Of a DNA stretch of 64,000 nt, positions 10,115-21,268 are shown one piece after another. Both the position numbers and the translations under genes were made by a program. Numbering within the stretch: the first letter of the stretch is position 1; each line of letters begins with the position of its first letter. The notes beneath the pieces are model-generated. The model saw only the letters and a program-made list of their open reading frames with translations, had not been told where the DNA came from and ran no database searches. The DNA comes from Lepidurus packardi (taxonomy: Eukaryota > Arthropoda > Branchiopoda > Notostraca > Triopsidae). The stretch spans positions 7,011,001 through 7,075,000 of the forward strand of contig JAKZAN010000006.1 of assembly GCA_023053545.1 (NCBI GenBank), in the 5' to 3' direction.

Positions 10115-13100
10115 ATGACAGAATCTTCAGTATTTAAGGACCTTAAGTATGTGGTTACGGGTACACTGTCGGACGAGGTACGTATCGTTTAACTAATTAT
10201 GTTTCATTATTATGCATGGTTTGGTAAGGTCTGTTTGGTTTTTGTTGTGTATTTTTCTGGTAGGCTGAGAAGATCTTGAACAGCAGTGGCGCAAAAAAGT
10301 ATCAATATGGAGGTGATCACATAACACATTACATTGTTGGAGACGATCCAAAAGCGACAGTCATAGATGAAGCCAGAGATATTTTTGAAAAGCCTGTGGT
10401 CACCCAAAATTGGGTTCTTCTATCTCAGAAGTGTGGCCAATTATTGCCGTAAGCTTCGAGCCATAAATATTCGCATCGTATAATTCGGTTAAATATTCTT
10501 ATATTTTCGTTTCAGAATTTCTGGCTTCCAGTCTAACGATACTCAACTCTTTTCGCAAGTTGTCATCTGCCCTTCTCAGCTGAGTAAAACTGACGCCACA
10601 ACAATGTTTGCCATCGTACTATTTCATGGCGGTAAAGCTGAACCAGCTTTAACCTCTTCTTGTACTCATCTCGTTACAGGAAAGCCAGCGGGGGTAAAAT
10701 ATTTGTAAACTGTCTGTATATCTTTGGTACAATAATTTTGTAAATAATTCTTAGGCCAAATATGAAGCTGCGCTCAGAAACCCAGCTATTAAGGTAGTAA
10801 CACCAGATTGGGTGACTAACTCGTTATTTAGAAAAGCTAAACAAGCTGAAGACATGTATCATCCAAACCTACTCATACCACCGCCAGCACCTGCAGCCTC
10901 GGTACCACCTACAGTTCCTCCTGTAGCCCCTGTACTTCCTGCCGAAAATACCATAAACAAAGCACCAGAACCAAAAGCAGCCACACCATTCCGACCACCC
11001 CCAGCCTCCGAACCACCCAAGCCGAAAACGTATGGCAATCAAGGTGCAGCTCTAGCGAATCAGCCACATCCTCCTCCACAGCCAATTCATATACAAGCTC
11101 CAGTTCGACCTCCCGCGAAACAGCAACAACCTCGTGCCCCTGCCCCGCAAATGAAAATGCCTTCTAACTTGCCTCCCCATTTACAGCAGCAATTTCAGTT
11201 CCAGACTCAACCCAGGGGAGCTTCGAGAGTACAGCAACAGCAACAACAGCAGCAGCAGCAGCTCCAACAGCAGCAACAACAGCAGCAGCAGCCTATTACC
11301 ATCAGAGGTGCAGCTCCTCAAGTTGTTCAGGTAGAAAATTACTAATTTTTATTTTTAAAATCAATTCAAAGCATTTCTTTTTAGGTTCGCATGCAGCATC
11401 AGCAGCAAGTCGTGCAACAAAATGTGGCCGTTCAAAATCCTCAAATGCAGCAAGGTCAAGCCATGAACGTGCACATGCAAGGTCAAAATATGCAGCAGCT
11501 GCAGAACCCCGTCATGACTGCCATGCAAAATTCTCCTATGCGTATCCAAGTGACTTCTCCTGGTAATATCCAAGTCCAAGGTGCGAGCATTAACTTGGGA
11601 CAGCAAGTTGCGCAGCGTTCTCACCAGCCAGGCAGTCAGCAAATGGGAGTACTTCCAATGCAACAACAACAGCAGCAAAGCGTACCCCAAAACCCTAATA
11701 TGCAACATGTACAACAAACCATGACAGTCCAAGGCAACGTAGCTCCAAATCAGCCCCAGGGTTCATTGCAGGGCAATCAGATGCCAAATCAACAGCTTGT
11801 AGCCAACCCCAATCAGATTAACCAACAGCAAGGCAATGCCCCTACGAATAACCCTCAGATTATGCTGAACGTAAACCCAGGACAGCAGCAGCAATTTCTC
11901 GTTATGCAGCGTCAAGGATTTAGACCTCAAATGGCTGGTCAACCCGTTCAGCGGATGATTCTCATGAATGGACCCAATGGCCAACAAGTAATGATGACTC
12001 AGCAGAGACCGCAAGGTCAAATGGTACTCCAGCAAGTCAATATGCAAAACATCAACAACCCCAACCTGACCAATGCCACTGGAAACACGATTGGTGACCA
12101 ACAGCATGGCCAGCCCCAGCAAATCATTCAATCTGGCCAAATTATCCGTGGCCAAGGCGCAGGCCAGATTTTCATCCAACAAGGACAGAGGCCCCTTGTA
12201 GCAGGTCAAACCATCGTTCGACAGCCCATTACGTGGCAACAACAGCAGCAGCTACAGCTCCAGCTCCAAAAGTTGGACCCCCAAACTCGGCAACAATTGC
12301 AGCAAATGACGCCTCAGATGCGAGGAGCTGTCTTGCAGCGGCTCTTGCAGCAACAAGAAATGCAAGCGCGCCAAAGAATGGCTGCTCCCCAGCAACAACA
12401 ACAACCAGGCTTGATGCAAGGCCCAGCACAGCCAGGATCTGTGGGCGAAATTCAGACTCAGTCTCAACCTCAGCAGATTGTTCTGCGACAGCAAGTGCCT
12501 GGCCAACCTCCTCAACAATTGCAAGTGGTACGAGCCCAGCTGCAGCAAGTTCGAGCTCCGATACCACAAGGGGCTGCTTTTGCGCCCCAAGTTGCTCAGC
12601 AGATGCAGCGACTACCTGTTCCTGTCTCTGCACCTAATACCCCAACAGCTCCGGTTCCTCCTGCTGCAGCAGCACCAGCTGCTGCTCCGGCCATGACCGC
12701 GAATACGAACTTTGCTGCGGTTGCTGAAGAAAAACCGATACTAGATGATAACGGCGTGCCACAAGTCAATCCCAAAACCAAAACGGCGTTAGCCAATTTG
12801 TTAAACACACGCTTGCAAGGAACAGGAACTGTCACAGGTCCTCTCCAGACTCAAGCTCCGCCTCCGACGCCAGTACAGCAGCCACCACAGCAAGCTGCTG
12901 CTCCTCGACCACCCGCGCCTGTAGTGGCAGGACAACAGCAGTTGGTCCTGCAACGCAAAAGTCTGCAAAATATTACCAACTCTGCCGGTGCAGCCACGGG
13001 TCCTGTCGTGGTTGCCAGTACTCCTGGACCGGTGCAAGCCAAAGTACCTGTTGGCGGAATTGTGGGGAATGCCACCCCTGTTTTGACGCCACATCGCATA

Positions 13101-15348
13101 CAATTTTTTGGGCATGACCCAACTCTCAAACGTAATACTGACCAGCAAAATTAAAGGCTTTTTAAAAAAAAAATTACCGTCTCTTTTGTTTGGTACTGTA
13201 GTGCCCCCGGATGTTTGTCTACTCGGATGTGTATTCTTCATTACCGATCACACACGCAGTATTAACGCTGAAGACATAGCTGCGTGGAAGGGAGTAATTG
13301 CGCAAAACGGAGGGGAAGTTGAACTAACATACTGTTCCAGAGTAACGCACGTCATTTGTGAGCATATCCGTTTACCCGTTATCCAACAAGTAGTGTATTT
13401 GTAATTTTAAATGAATTTTGAAGGATTGACTTTGTTTTATTAGGCATTGCGCGAAGGGAAACGCTTGGTTACTTCCTACTGGCTGAATGACGTCATAGTA
13501 AAGCAGCAAATGGCCCCTCCCTCTCAAATTTTACACGTTCCAACACCTTTTGGGTAAAAAAAAAAATATTCGTTCTGAGTTTTAAATGTTTGAAGTCGTT
13601 GTGGCTCGTTTCTAGAGACGAGAATAAGCCATGCAAAAATATGGTTATCGCACAGACGGGTTACGAGAACGAAGATCGGCATCGGGTTCAGTGTTTGATT
13701 GAAACACTAGGAGCCAAATATACGACGTATTTTTCTCGTCACAATCACATGCTGGTGTGTCGAAAGTAAGTGTTGAGTGGAATCAGATTCAGGTTAAGGA
13801 ATTGGAAATGCAGTTGGGATGTCTTAGGCCAGAAGGTCGGAAATACCAAAAAGCAAGAGAATGGCGGAAGCCTGTGATAACTTTACAGTGGCTGCACGAA
13901 GTGTACTGTGGGCAAACTTTGCCACTACAAGAACAACAACAGCACCACCCGAAATACCAAAACTTCCACAATGAAAACCCATTGCGGCTTGACTATGGCC
14001 TAGTTCCTCATCTCATGAGTAAGTTAGTATATTAGCTTATGCTTATTAATATTACGAGTCCTTTTTCTTATTATTTATAGCTGCTTGGAAAGTTCCTGTG
14101 AGGATTACTCAAGAATCCTATGAAAAGTTCAAAAGCAGTCCGCCCAAACGGGTGAAAAGAAAGCTTTCTATAGATGGTAAAATATATCTTATTATTAGCT
14201 AGTATAATGGGCTAAATATGTAACGTAGGTAGTGGAACACCTCCTGCTTCATCTCCTGTACCTACTCAGGCCAAAAAGAAGGCTAGGTCGTCGGAGGATG
14301 GCACGAGCAATCATAACCTCGACGCCGTATTGGATGACGTTGTCAAAGCAGCAAAGCAAGCGGAGTTGGAAGCCGAAGCAATTACCAGTGGACGGCCTTC
14401 GGTCAGGTTTTCTGGCATTGAAGCAGCGGAACAAGCCGAGTTGAGCGCGGTAAATCATTATCGGATCTTTCATTTGATCATGATCTCAAATAAACGGAAT
14501 AATTATTAGATGGTAAGCAAATTGGGCGGCGTTTTAGCCAACACGAATAAGGATGCAAGTCACCTGATCATGTCGAAATTGCAAAGAACCGTCAAACTGC
14601 TTTGTGCACTTCCGTATATCAAGTATATCGTCACTCCGAGATGGTTAATTGATTCTTTGCAAGCTGGCAAATTTCTAGGTAATTATATTTGAACTTAAAG
14701 CATGTGAACTTTTATTCTTTAAAGAATTTTTTAAAGAATTTTATCTTTTATTCTTAATTTTAAAGAATTTTTATTTTTATTCTTAGTTTTAAAAATTTTT
14801 TATTTTTATTCTTAATTTTAAAGAATTGTGACTGGATTCTGTGTTTCTAGATGAAGAGCCGTACGTGTTGAGAGATGAAGAGTTTGACGCTACGTTCAAT
14901 TGCAACATGTCTGAGGTGTTTACGAAACCGAAACGGGACCAGCTGTTTAAGGTAAATTGATTGTTTATATTTTGGTTTAAATGATTTAGTGTTGCACTTT
15001 TTACGTGTAGGGGAAAACCTTTTGGGCGAGTCCGGGAGTTGCACCGAGCAGAAACATGCTGCACGAAATCATTGAAGCATCGGGTGGAGTTGTGGAGCAA
15101 GAGAAACGCTCCTTGAAGTCAGTCATGGAAAAGTGCAAAGCCAATCCCAAGTCGTATATAGTCATCATTTGCGAGAAGGACCGGCACCTAGTTACAGACC
15201 TTTTACAAGCCAAGATTGGTAAAATGAAGCTTAAATGAAGCTTAAGAAAGCTGACACTAAATATGTTTCTTTAGGAGTCTATGATCCCGAGTTTGTGTTG
15301 ACTGGTATATTGAAGCAGACCCTAGACTACTCATCTGTAATTGTTTAG
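10115..15348 (+). CDS. PAXIP1: PAX-interacting protein 1 (PTIP), six BRCT domains
   Basis: Fifteen exons: 10115-10177, 10264-10448, 10516-10693, 10755-11330, 11385-13131, 13202-13389, 13444-13553, 13616-13765, 13828-14018, 14081-14176, 14229-14449, 14510-14678, 14851-14951, 15011-15218, 15275-15348. They give 1418 aa. Two N-terminal BRCT domains (about 8-185, with the QNWVLLS and PDWVTNS tryptophan helices) precede a huge Pro/Gln-rich segment (about 190-910). Two BRCTs follow (TSYWLNDV, ITLQWLHEV), then two more at the C-terminus (VTPRWLIDS and the final exons). This 2+2+2 order with a central glutamine-rich block is that of PTIP, a DNA-damage and MLL3/4 methyltransferase-complex adaptor whose last BRCT pair binds phosphoserine. 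It is longer than human PTIP because of the Q-rich region. Its stop lies 110 bp from the convergent RUSF1 stop. Confidence 0.92.
11220..11300 (+). repeat. CAG/CAA polyglutamine tract in PTIP
   Basis: Mixed CAG and CAA codons encode two near-uninterrupted glutamine runs of about 10 and 12 residues, with further Q-rich stretches through exon 5. The CAA interruptions make it less prone to slippage than pure CAG. It lies in the disordered linker between BRCT pairs. Confidence 0.8.
14690..14835. repeat. AT-rich short tandem repeat in PTIP intron 12
   Basis: The unit TTAAAGAATTTT..TTATTCTTAATTT, roughly 32 bp, is repeated about four times with small changes between exons 12 and 13. The intron is therefore longer (172 bp) than its neighbours. 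Confidence 0.65.
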
Positions 15349-15458
15349 TTTTCTATTTTACAGAAAATAAGGTTTTTCTGTTGTTTGGAATAGTCGGTTT
15401 ATTTTTTCTTCACTTTGACATCACACATTGTAAAAAATCCCCAAACCCTCATTACGTT

Positions 15459-17185
15459 TTACATTGTCTTTTGCCTGTCTGAGTATCTCCAAGGACCAGG
15501 TGACAGTTGACACATTAGTACGTTCCAACCTGCAAGACAGATAGCATTTACAATGTTTTAGAATAACATAATGTACTTGGTTCCTTACTCTTTCCAGTTA
15601 GAGCATCTTTAACTTTAGGCCATTCGACTTCCTCGAGCCATTTGAGCGACTTGGATACACTTTTGTTGAGATCAGAGGTAGGGGAGCTGTTACAGTCTTT
15701 GCTTAGCATCAGAGCCAGGGTGTAAGCCATTACCATTTCTGCCGATGTGGCACTTGACGACAAAAAGACGGCAATAACAGTGTCGGTTGCAATGATAGCG
15801 TAGTGCTTGGACAGTTGAGGTTGTAAGATATTAGACCATTCCTCGGATGTTATATTTGCAATATATGTTGAGAGAGATGCACCTAATCTAATTTCGCGAC
15901 CAAACCATCGCTTCTCTATCAAATATTTATGTAGATTCCCGTCCTGTCTGCTTAGCTAATATACCTAGCATGGACGCAGGTAGCAGAAAGTGCTCAGTAC
16001 GGTTGCATTCCGTTATGGTTAAAACTTCCTTGGTTGAGTGGCGGTGATTTATAATGTTCATCAAACGACTTTTGTTAAGAGTAGGCATCTTAATCCCTCG
16101 TACAGCTCGATAGTTTGCAAACAGGTGTACCAAAGTGAGTGGCAGGAACACTACCCAAGTTAACCTAACACAGAAAGGACACCATCCAAGTTAACCTTAA
16201 ACAGAGAATTCTACAGTTTTCCTAAGTTCTTTACGCAGCGGAATCGGCGATTAGTGGCAGCAACCATAAACTTGTGAGGAGGGCCATTAGATTCACTAAC
16301 GTTTCTTGGCTACCGTCCTTGGCTGAGACATCGGCTAAGTTGTCACGTCTAGCCTAACGATTTTTTCTGTAATTTTTTCTGTTGAGTGAATTCATTGTCT
16401 ACTTGATGCTGAGTAAGTGCCGCTCTGGTGGCACCTCCAGCCACGCCTACGATGGATTTTGCTACTCCTGCGGTGCACACTATGGGGGTAAACATACCAG
16501 GAAAATAAGGAGCGACAAGTTCTAACGTTAGAGCGCCGTCATTTAAAATATCGGCTACAAATCGCCACTTCTTGCATTCGTAGTCAAGGTCTTGCCTAAA
16601 GTGGAACATTTTGAAAGAGAACATTTTGCTGTTTAATGGTTTAATGCTGAATGTGCCATACCCTTTTATCCAAGCAAAGGCTATTCTCCCTATCATCCCT
16701 GTGCCGTCTTTGATTAGCCAGGTAAGCGTCGCAGCCAACGCTGTTGCATTTTGGTCTCCGACCCCAACTCCTTGCATAACCGCTTTAGTAGCTAAAGCAC
16801 CCGTTATACTGCTAGCGAAGGCCTAAGCGAAATGTTTCAAGAGATTAAATGGTCCATGAAAGCAAAAGGTTGATATACCTGAATCGTGTCCCATATCTGA
16901 TACTCTACATAGTCGTCACTAACGGACTCTGGGAATCCTTCTGGTAGAAATACTTGCCTGACTAGGGCCAGGCAGTGAGAAAAGTTGTACTGCGACCAGC
17001 TGTATTGCGACTGTGCAAATTTAACACGAACTTTTTTTTCGTCTGACAAGTTAAAAATGAAGATGGTTACGGTACAAACTTTTTTGGCTTTTGTTCAAGC
17101 TAAGTAAATTACCCAATGATGGAGCAACGTCGTAGTTCAAAACAAATTTAGGGTTGGACAGATTGTGCTCTTGGATTGTCGACAT
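15459..17185 (-). CDS. RUSF1: RUS family member 1 (DUF647 protein)
   Basis: Exons on the minus strand: 17185-17113, 17042-16879, 16823-16662, 16595-16403, 16353-16235, 16164-15965, 15915-15599 and 15529-15459. They give 432 aa in consistent phase. The segment DGTGMIGRIAFAW..., the KKWRFVADILND helix, the block around FPGMFTPIVC and SIVGVAGGATRAAL, and then NLADVSAKDGSQETLVNL are the core signature of RUS1/DUF647 (vertebrate C16orf58) proteins. NYRAVRGI follows at the expected distance. Length is close to the vertebrate protein. The family is membrane-associated with glycine-rich hydrophobic segments; plant members act in root UV-B/vitamin B6 homeostasis. The animal role is not settled, so no reaction is assigned. 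It shares a 713 bp divergent interval with POLDIP2. Confidence 0.9.
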
Positions 17186-17898
17186 TTCGGCCCACCGGAA
17201 TTCCGAGTTCTTCTCGCTTAATAAACGGTCCTTTTTAATTCACACCAATCGTTCTTTACTGCAATCTTAAAGAAAATGGTAGAAACAGGGTCATGCGGAT
17301 ATTTTTCGTCCTTCGGCAATTTAACCTTTTTGAGGGAGTCCAAATTTACTAGCCCGGGGCGCCTTTCTCTCTTTCAAAATCTATTTACGTTTTTCTTAGT
17401 ACCCAATTTGCTTCTTGCTTGTTTGTGTAGACGATTCAAATATTTAAATAAAACCCAAATCAGTTTCTCTATTCATAATTTTACTAGTCAAATGCTACTT
17501 GCTAGACTCTTGAATATTTAACTCGTCAAAAAACGTAAACAAAATAGTGCAGGCTACACGTTGGAACATTCAATGGCATTTTGTCTAGCTGACACGGTGG
17601 GGGGGGGGGGGGGCGGGATTATGTCTCGAAATCCCAAAAATGCGTCCCGACACGTGCCGCCATCAGGCGCATATTTTATTTGATTGCACAGTGCCGTGTT
17701 GTGAATTTTTCAGCACGTTGACGTTGTAGCAGCTTCTGTGTGGGACATTGAACGACTTTGTGTTCCTTTTCTTTCTATCTTGGTATGTTAAAGACGCATT
17801 TGTGTTATATTAACAAACTTAAACTATTATAGGCATTGGTTATATTTAATAAGCGTATTCCCTCGTGTGGTTGGTTAGGTTTTATTATCGTTTTGCAA
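17186..17898. promoter_or_regulatory. Divergent promoter interval RUSF1 / POLDIP2
   Basis: The 713 bp interval separates two start codons pointing away from each other. It contains a G15 run at 17599-17613 and a CACGTG E-box at 17651-17656. No TATA box is evident near either start. Shared promoter function is inferred from geometry. Confidence 0.5.
17599..17613 (+). repeat. Poly-G run (15 G)
   Basis: Uninterrupted guanine homopolymer in the RUSF1/POLDIP2 intergenic region, followed by CGGG. Such runs can form G-quadruplex structure and are also prone to length error in assemblies. A second run of about 12-13 G is at about 27219-27231. Confidence 0.85.
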
Positions 17899-19159
17899 AT
17901 GGCCCCTTCCGTTAGAATCTGTTGTTTCGGATTCAAAGGCTACAAGAACTCACTGCTAGTGTTGAAACCTACTACAGTCGTCGCCTGTGCCAAGTATTCC
18001 GTGAGGTAAACATGCCTTGATAAAAATACTTATTTATTGACATTTAATTTTTTTTTCTAGTAGGCTGGCTGAAGTGGGAAAACTGGGTACGCCAAAGTTG
18101 GAAGGCAAATATGACACAGGCCAATTATTCTTGCATCGTATTTTTGGCTATCGAGGCGTAGTTCTGTTTCCTTGGTTGGCACGCGTGTACGATCGCGACG
18201 TATCCGCTAAGAAGGATGACATTGACATTTTAGCTGATCCCGAGTCCGTGAATAACGTTGGGAAAGAAGTTAAAGGGAAAAGCCACACGTACTATCAAGT
18301 GCTGATCGACTCTAGAGATTGCCCGTATATAAGAGCCCAAACAGAAGCTGTCACATTTTTGGGCAATCAAGAGAACAGTCGCAGCCTGTATGCAATCCCT
18401 GGTTTAGACTATGTTGCGCATGAAGATATTTTTCCTTACACCACAGCAGAGCGTCAGCCTCTTTCGCACGAACTTTTTGACAAGTTTTTGATGATCGATC
18501 CAGAGAAAGGTATTTTTCCATGAAACTAATACTATAAACGTACAACTATTTTTTTCTTCCTTGAAGACCCTCCTTTCAGTGGCAGAGAAACTCTCAAAGC
18601 TTGGCAAGAAAAAAACCACCCTTGGCTAGCTTTATCTGATGTTCACAAGGAAACTACCGAAGGTGTTCGCGTTACTGTCATACCCTTTTACATGGGATGC
18701 CGAGAGTCCCAAAATAACACTGTCTATTGGGTAAACATTATTTTACAAAGAATGGTACTGTATTGTTAAGCTTTGTCTGCGGTTTTGTAGTGGAGGTACT
18801 GCATAAGGCTTGAAAACATGGGTGAAATGACCATGCAGCTAAGGGAAAGGCATTGGCGGATTTTTAGCTTGTCTGGAACCCTGGAAACGGTGCGTGGGCG
18901 TGGCGTAGTGGGGCAGGAGCCTTTGCTAACCCCATCGCAACCGGCTTTCCAATATTCTTCGCATGTCAGTCTTCAAGCTCCTTCGGGACATATGTGGTGT
19001 GTATACATTTTATGCTTAGAACCTTGGATCTTAACATAGAAATCTTGCAGGGGTACGTTTCGAATGGAACGAGAGGATGGCTATAGCTTTGACTGTCGAA
19101 TTCCTCCGTTTTCCTTGGAGAGTCGGCACGACGAAAGCGCTCCAGCCGGGGCCGTGTGA
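17899..19159 (+). CDS. POLDIP2: DNA polymerase delta-interacting protein 2
   Basis: Five exons: 17899-18005, 18061-18509, 18567-18730, 18791-18996 and 19051-19159, giving 344 aa. The basic N-terminus could be a mitochondrial targeting stretch. Then comes the YccV-like domain (GKYDTGQLFLHRIFGYRG, LFPWLARVYDRD, YYQVLIDSRDCPY) and an ApaG-type beta-sandwich domain (GVRVTVIPFYMGCRESQNNTVYWWRYCIRLEN..., RHWRIFSLSGTLETVRGRGVVGQEP split across exons, GTFRMEREDG). This is the two-domain order of POLDIP2/PDIP38, which binds the p50 subunit of polymerase delta and PCNA and also works with the mitochondrial ClpX system. The exon 2 acceptor is a tandem TAGTAG, so an isoform lacking one codon is possible. 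Its 3' end is 108 bp from the RAD1 stop. Confidence 0.93.
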
Positions 19160-19267
19160 CTATGTATATTATGTAAAGTGTGTGGCTAATTGAGTAGGGA
19201 TAATAATTTGTATTGATAGTTTTCATATTTACAAACATGCGATGTTCTTTGCAATAGATTTGACTAC

Positions 19268-20476
19268 TCATTCATCCTCGTCACTCTCCACGTCGGGAAC
19301 ACACTACAAATCATAACGTCGTAAAGAGGTTTAGAAGCATGTGGGATTCATAGTTAACTTGAATGACTTACATAAAATTCCACATAAGTTTCCTTGTTCT
19401 CGTCAATCTTAATTAGGAAAACCATGCAGAGTAAACCCCCTTCGGCAACTCGGAAAGAGACCCGTTGGGCTATTCCGAGGGGTTTAACTGCCATCTTCAT
19501 CAGAGCGATTTGATAGCTAGGGAATGGAATCTCTAAATTATAATTTTTAGAAAAATAATAAGAGTATGTACCAGAAATTTGAAGTTTCTGAACATTGAAA
19601 TAGTTCGAAAACTTCACTATCTTGTGGGATTTCCACCTAGTTATAAAAGCTATCCTAGTTATTCGATACATTTCTTTGAGCTCGAGTGTCTTACATAGCT
19701 GGTCCCTGCAATTCCTGAGCTGCTTACTCGGAAGTACGGTGGATCTGGGGAAAGTAAAAACTGGACACCTTTGCTCGTCACATCCAGGTCAGCAAGGATA
19801 TCTTTCAAACACTCAGGTTTGAAGAAGATCTTATGGAGCACCTTCTGTCGATTAAAATCGAAATCGAGTATCTCTTCAGCATTTTGCGTGCGAATACTGC
19901 AATCTGTCAAAATTCCCGACTCTTCCAACCTAATTTTTTTCGAACAAGAATATTTAGTCAGTAAGCTTAATTATAGAGTTAGTTAACGAACAACAAAGTC
20001 AAGTAAGAGCCGACATTTTTGTAACACATCTTCAGGGCAGGAGTAGGTCCCGATTTAGTACTCCCGCTTCCAAAGATGCTTAGGCATTCAAGAAGAACGC
20101 TTAAATTGATACAGAACTCCACATCTTCTTTCAAGCTAAATTCCTAGTTTAGTAAACAAAAAATTAGGGAATTTAACTAGTAGGACATAAGTTGGTTACC
20201 CTAAACAGTTCTTTGGGCAAAAAAGCGTTTGCTTGGACACATTTCATTTCTTCTACCGTTACCTTCATACCCTTGTCATTGGCTGAAAAGGTAGCAATTG
20301 TCAGGCTCTATGAAAAGAAAGTATTAGCTAGTGATTAAAAAAAAACGCTACGTTACCTCCTTGAAATGAATCGACTTCAAAATATGGACCATGTTCCTGA
20401 CATTGTCTAGCTTGACTGTCAACAAAGCTTGGTTTGCTGGGTCTTGGGAAGCATCTTGGGTATTAATTGACGGCAT
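19268..20476 (-). CDS. RAD1: RAD1 checkpoint clamp subunit (9-1-1 complex)
   Basis: Exons: 20476-20357, 20307-20200, 20143-19992, 19929-19695, 19636-19572, 19516-19372 and 19303-19268, giving 286 aa; vertebrate RAD1 is about 280. Diagnostic pieces are VKLDNVRNMVHILKSIHFKE with TIATFSANDKGMKVTVEE at the N-terminus, EEILDFDFNRQKVLHKI and SPDPPYFRVSSSGIAGTS in the middle, and an acidic C-terminus after VEFY. These match the PCNA-like fold of RAD1, the partner of RAD9 and HUS1 that is loaded at damaged replication forks. The exon 3 donor is the weaker GTTCGT; the chosen site keeps frame and family spacing. Divergent from MNT. Confidence 0.92.
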
Positions 20477-21268
20477 TATACCGATGAGACGGTTGGGAGT
20501 GGATCTAGAGATGCGTTTATGGGAATTAGTTGCAGTACTTATTACATATTTTGGATAATATTCAATGCCAGCATGTTGCGCACATGTATCCGACCGTACA
20601 ACCATCTATACTATGCTCGTATAAGGGCCGGCGTTTGTCTTTGTGCGACGTTCGGGCGTCTACAAGCGTAGAACGCGCCAAAGGTCGCCGGACGCAAGTA
20701 TGCACCAAGCAGGCCCCCATTGGTTTTTGTGCAAGCCCGGCCTAAGGATACAGCCACTGAGAGAACGCCTCCTCACAACGTGACTGCTTGGCTCACCGCG
20801 TGCTGACGTGTTGTGCGAGGCGTGGAGGCTGACTTGTGTTCGGGTAAGTTTTATGGTTGAAAATTTACTATAACCGAGCGTGTTCTTTAAGGTATTGATG
20901 GGTATGACAGTGAAGTTTTGTTTTCCATATGGGAAAGATAAATGCGCGTCGATTCTTCGTTCTAAGTGTGTTTTGGTATGCCAGTTGTCCGGTATATAGT
21001 TAGTAGGCGACATAGCCATTATAACCACAGCCAAGCCTCGTTGCTTGCTTGTGTTAGAAGGTGGTCCCCGCCCTTATCCTTGGTGACGTCAAGGCACACG
21101 TGCCTGGCACGGCATGCTACGTTTGCTTTGTGTTGTATACCCTACTCGGGTCATTTTTGCTGCTTATGTTTAGTTTTTTAGACAGTTGTTAGATCTTGTG
21201 ACACCACAAATAGTAATTGGAAATTTCCTTTCTAATCGTGCAGAAATTCGTGACAGTGGTGGGTCAAG
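20477..21268. promoter_or_regulatory. Divergent promoter interval RAD1 / MNT
   Basis: 792 bp between start codons. It contains GCGCCAAA at 20675-20682 (reverse complement TTTGGCGC, an E2F consensus) about 200 bp upstream of RAD1, and a CACGTG E-box at 21097-21102 upstream of MNT. It is locally richer in GC and CpG than its surroundings. 5' UTR exons probably lie here. Regulation is inferred from motifs only. Confidence 0.45.

Noticed and set aside
11361..13241. Several long open frames antisense to, or shifted within, the PTIP glutamine-rich exon.
   Set aside because: They are by-products of CAG/CAA-rich codons (poly-Leu, poly-Cys or poly-Ala in other frames) with no domain or splice support.
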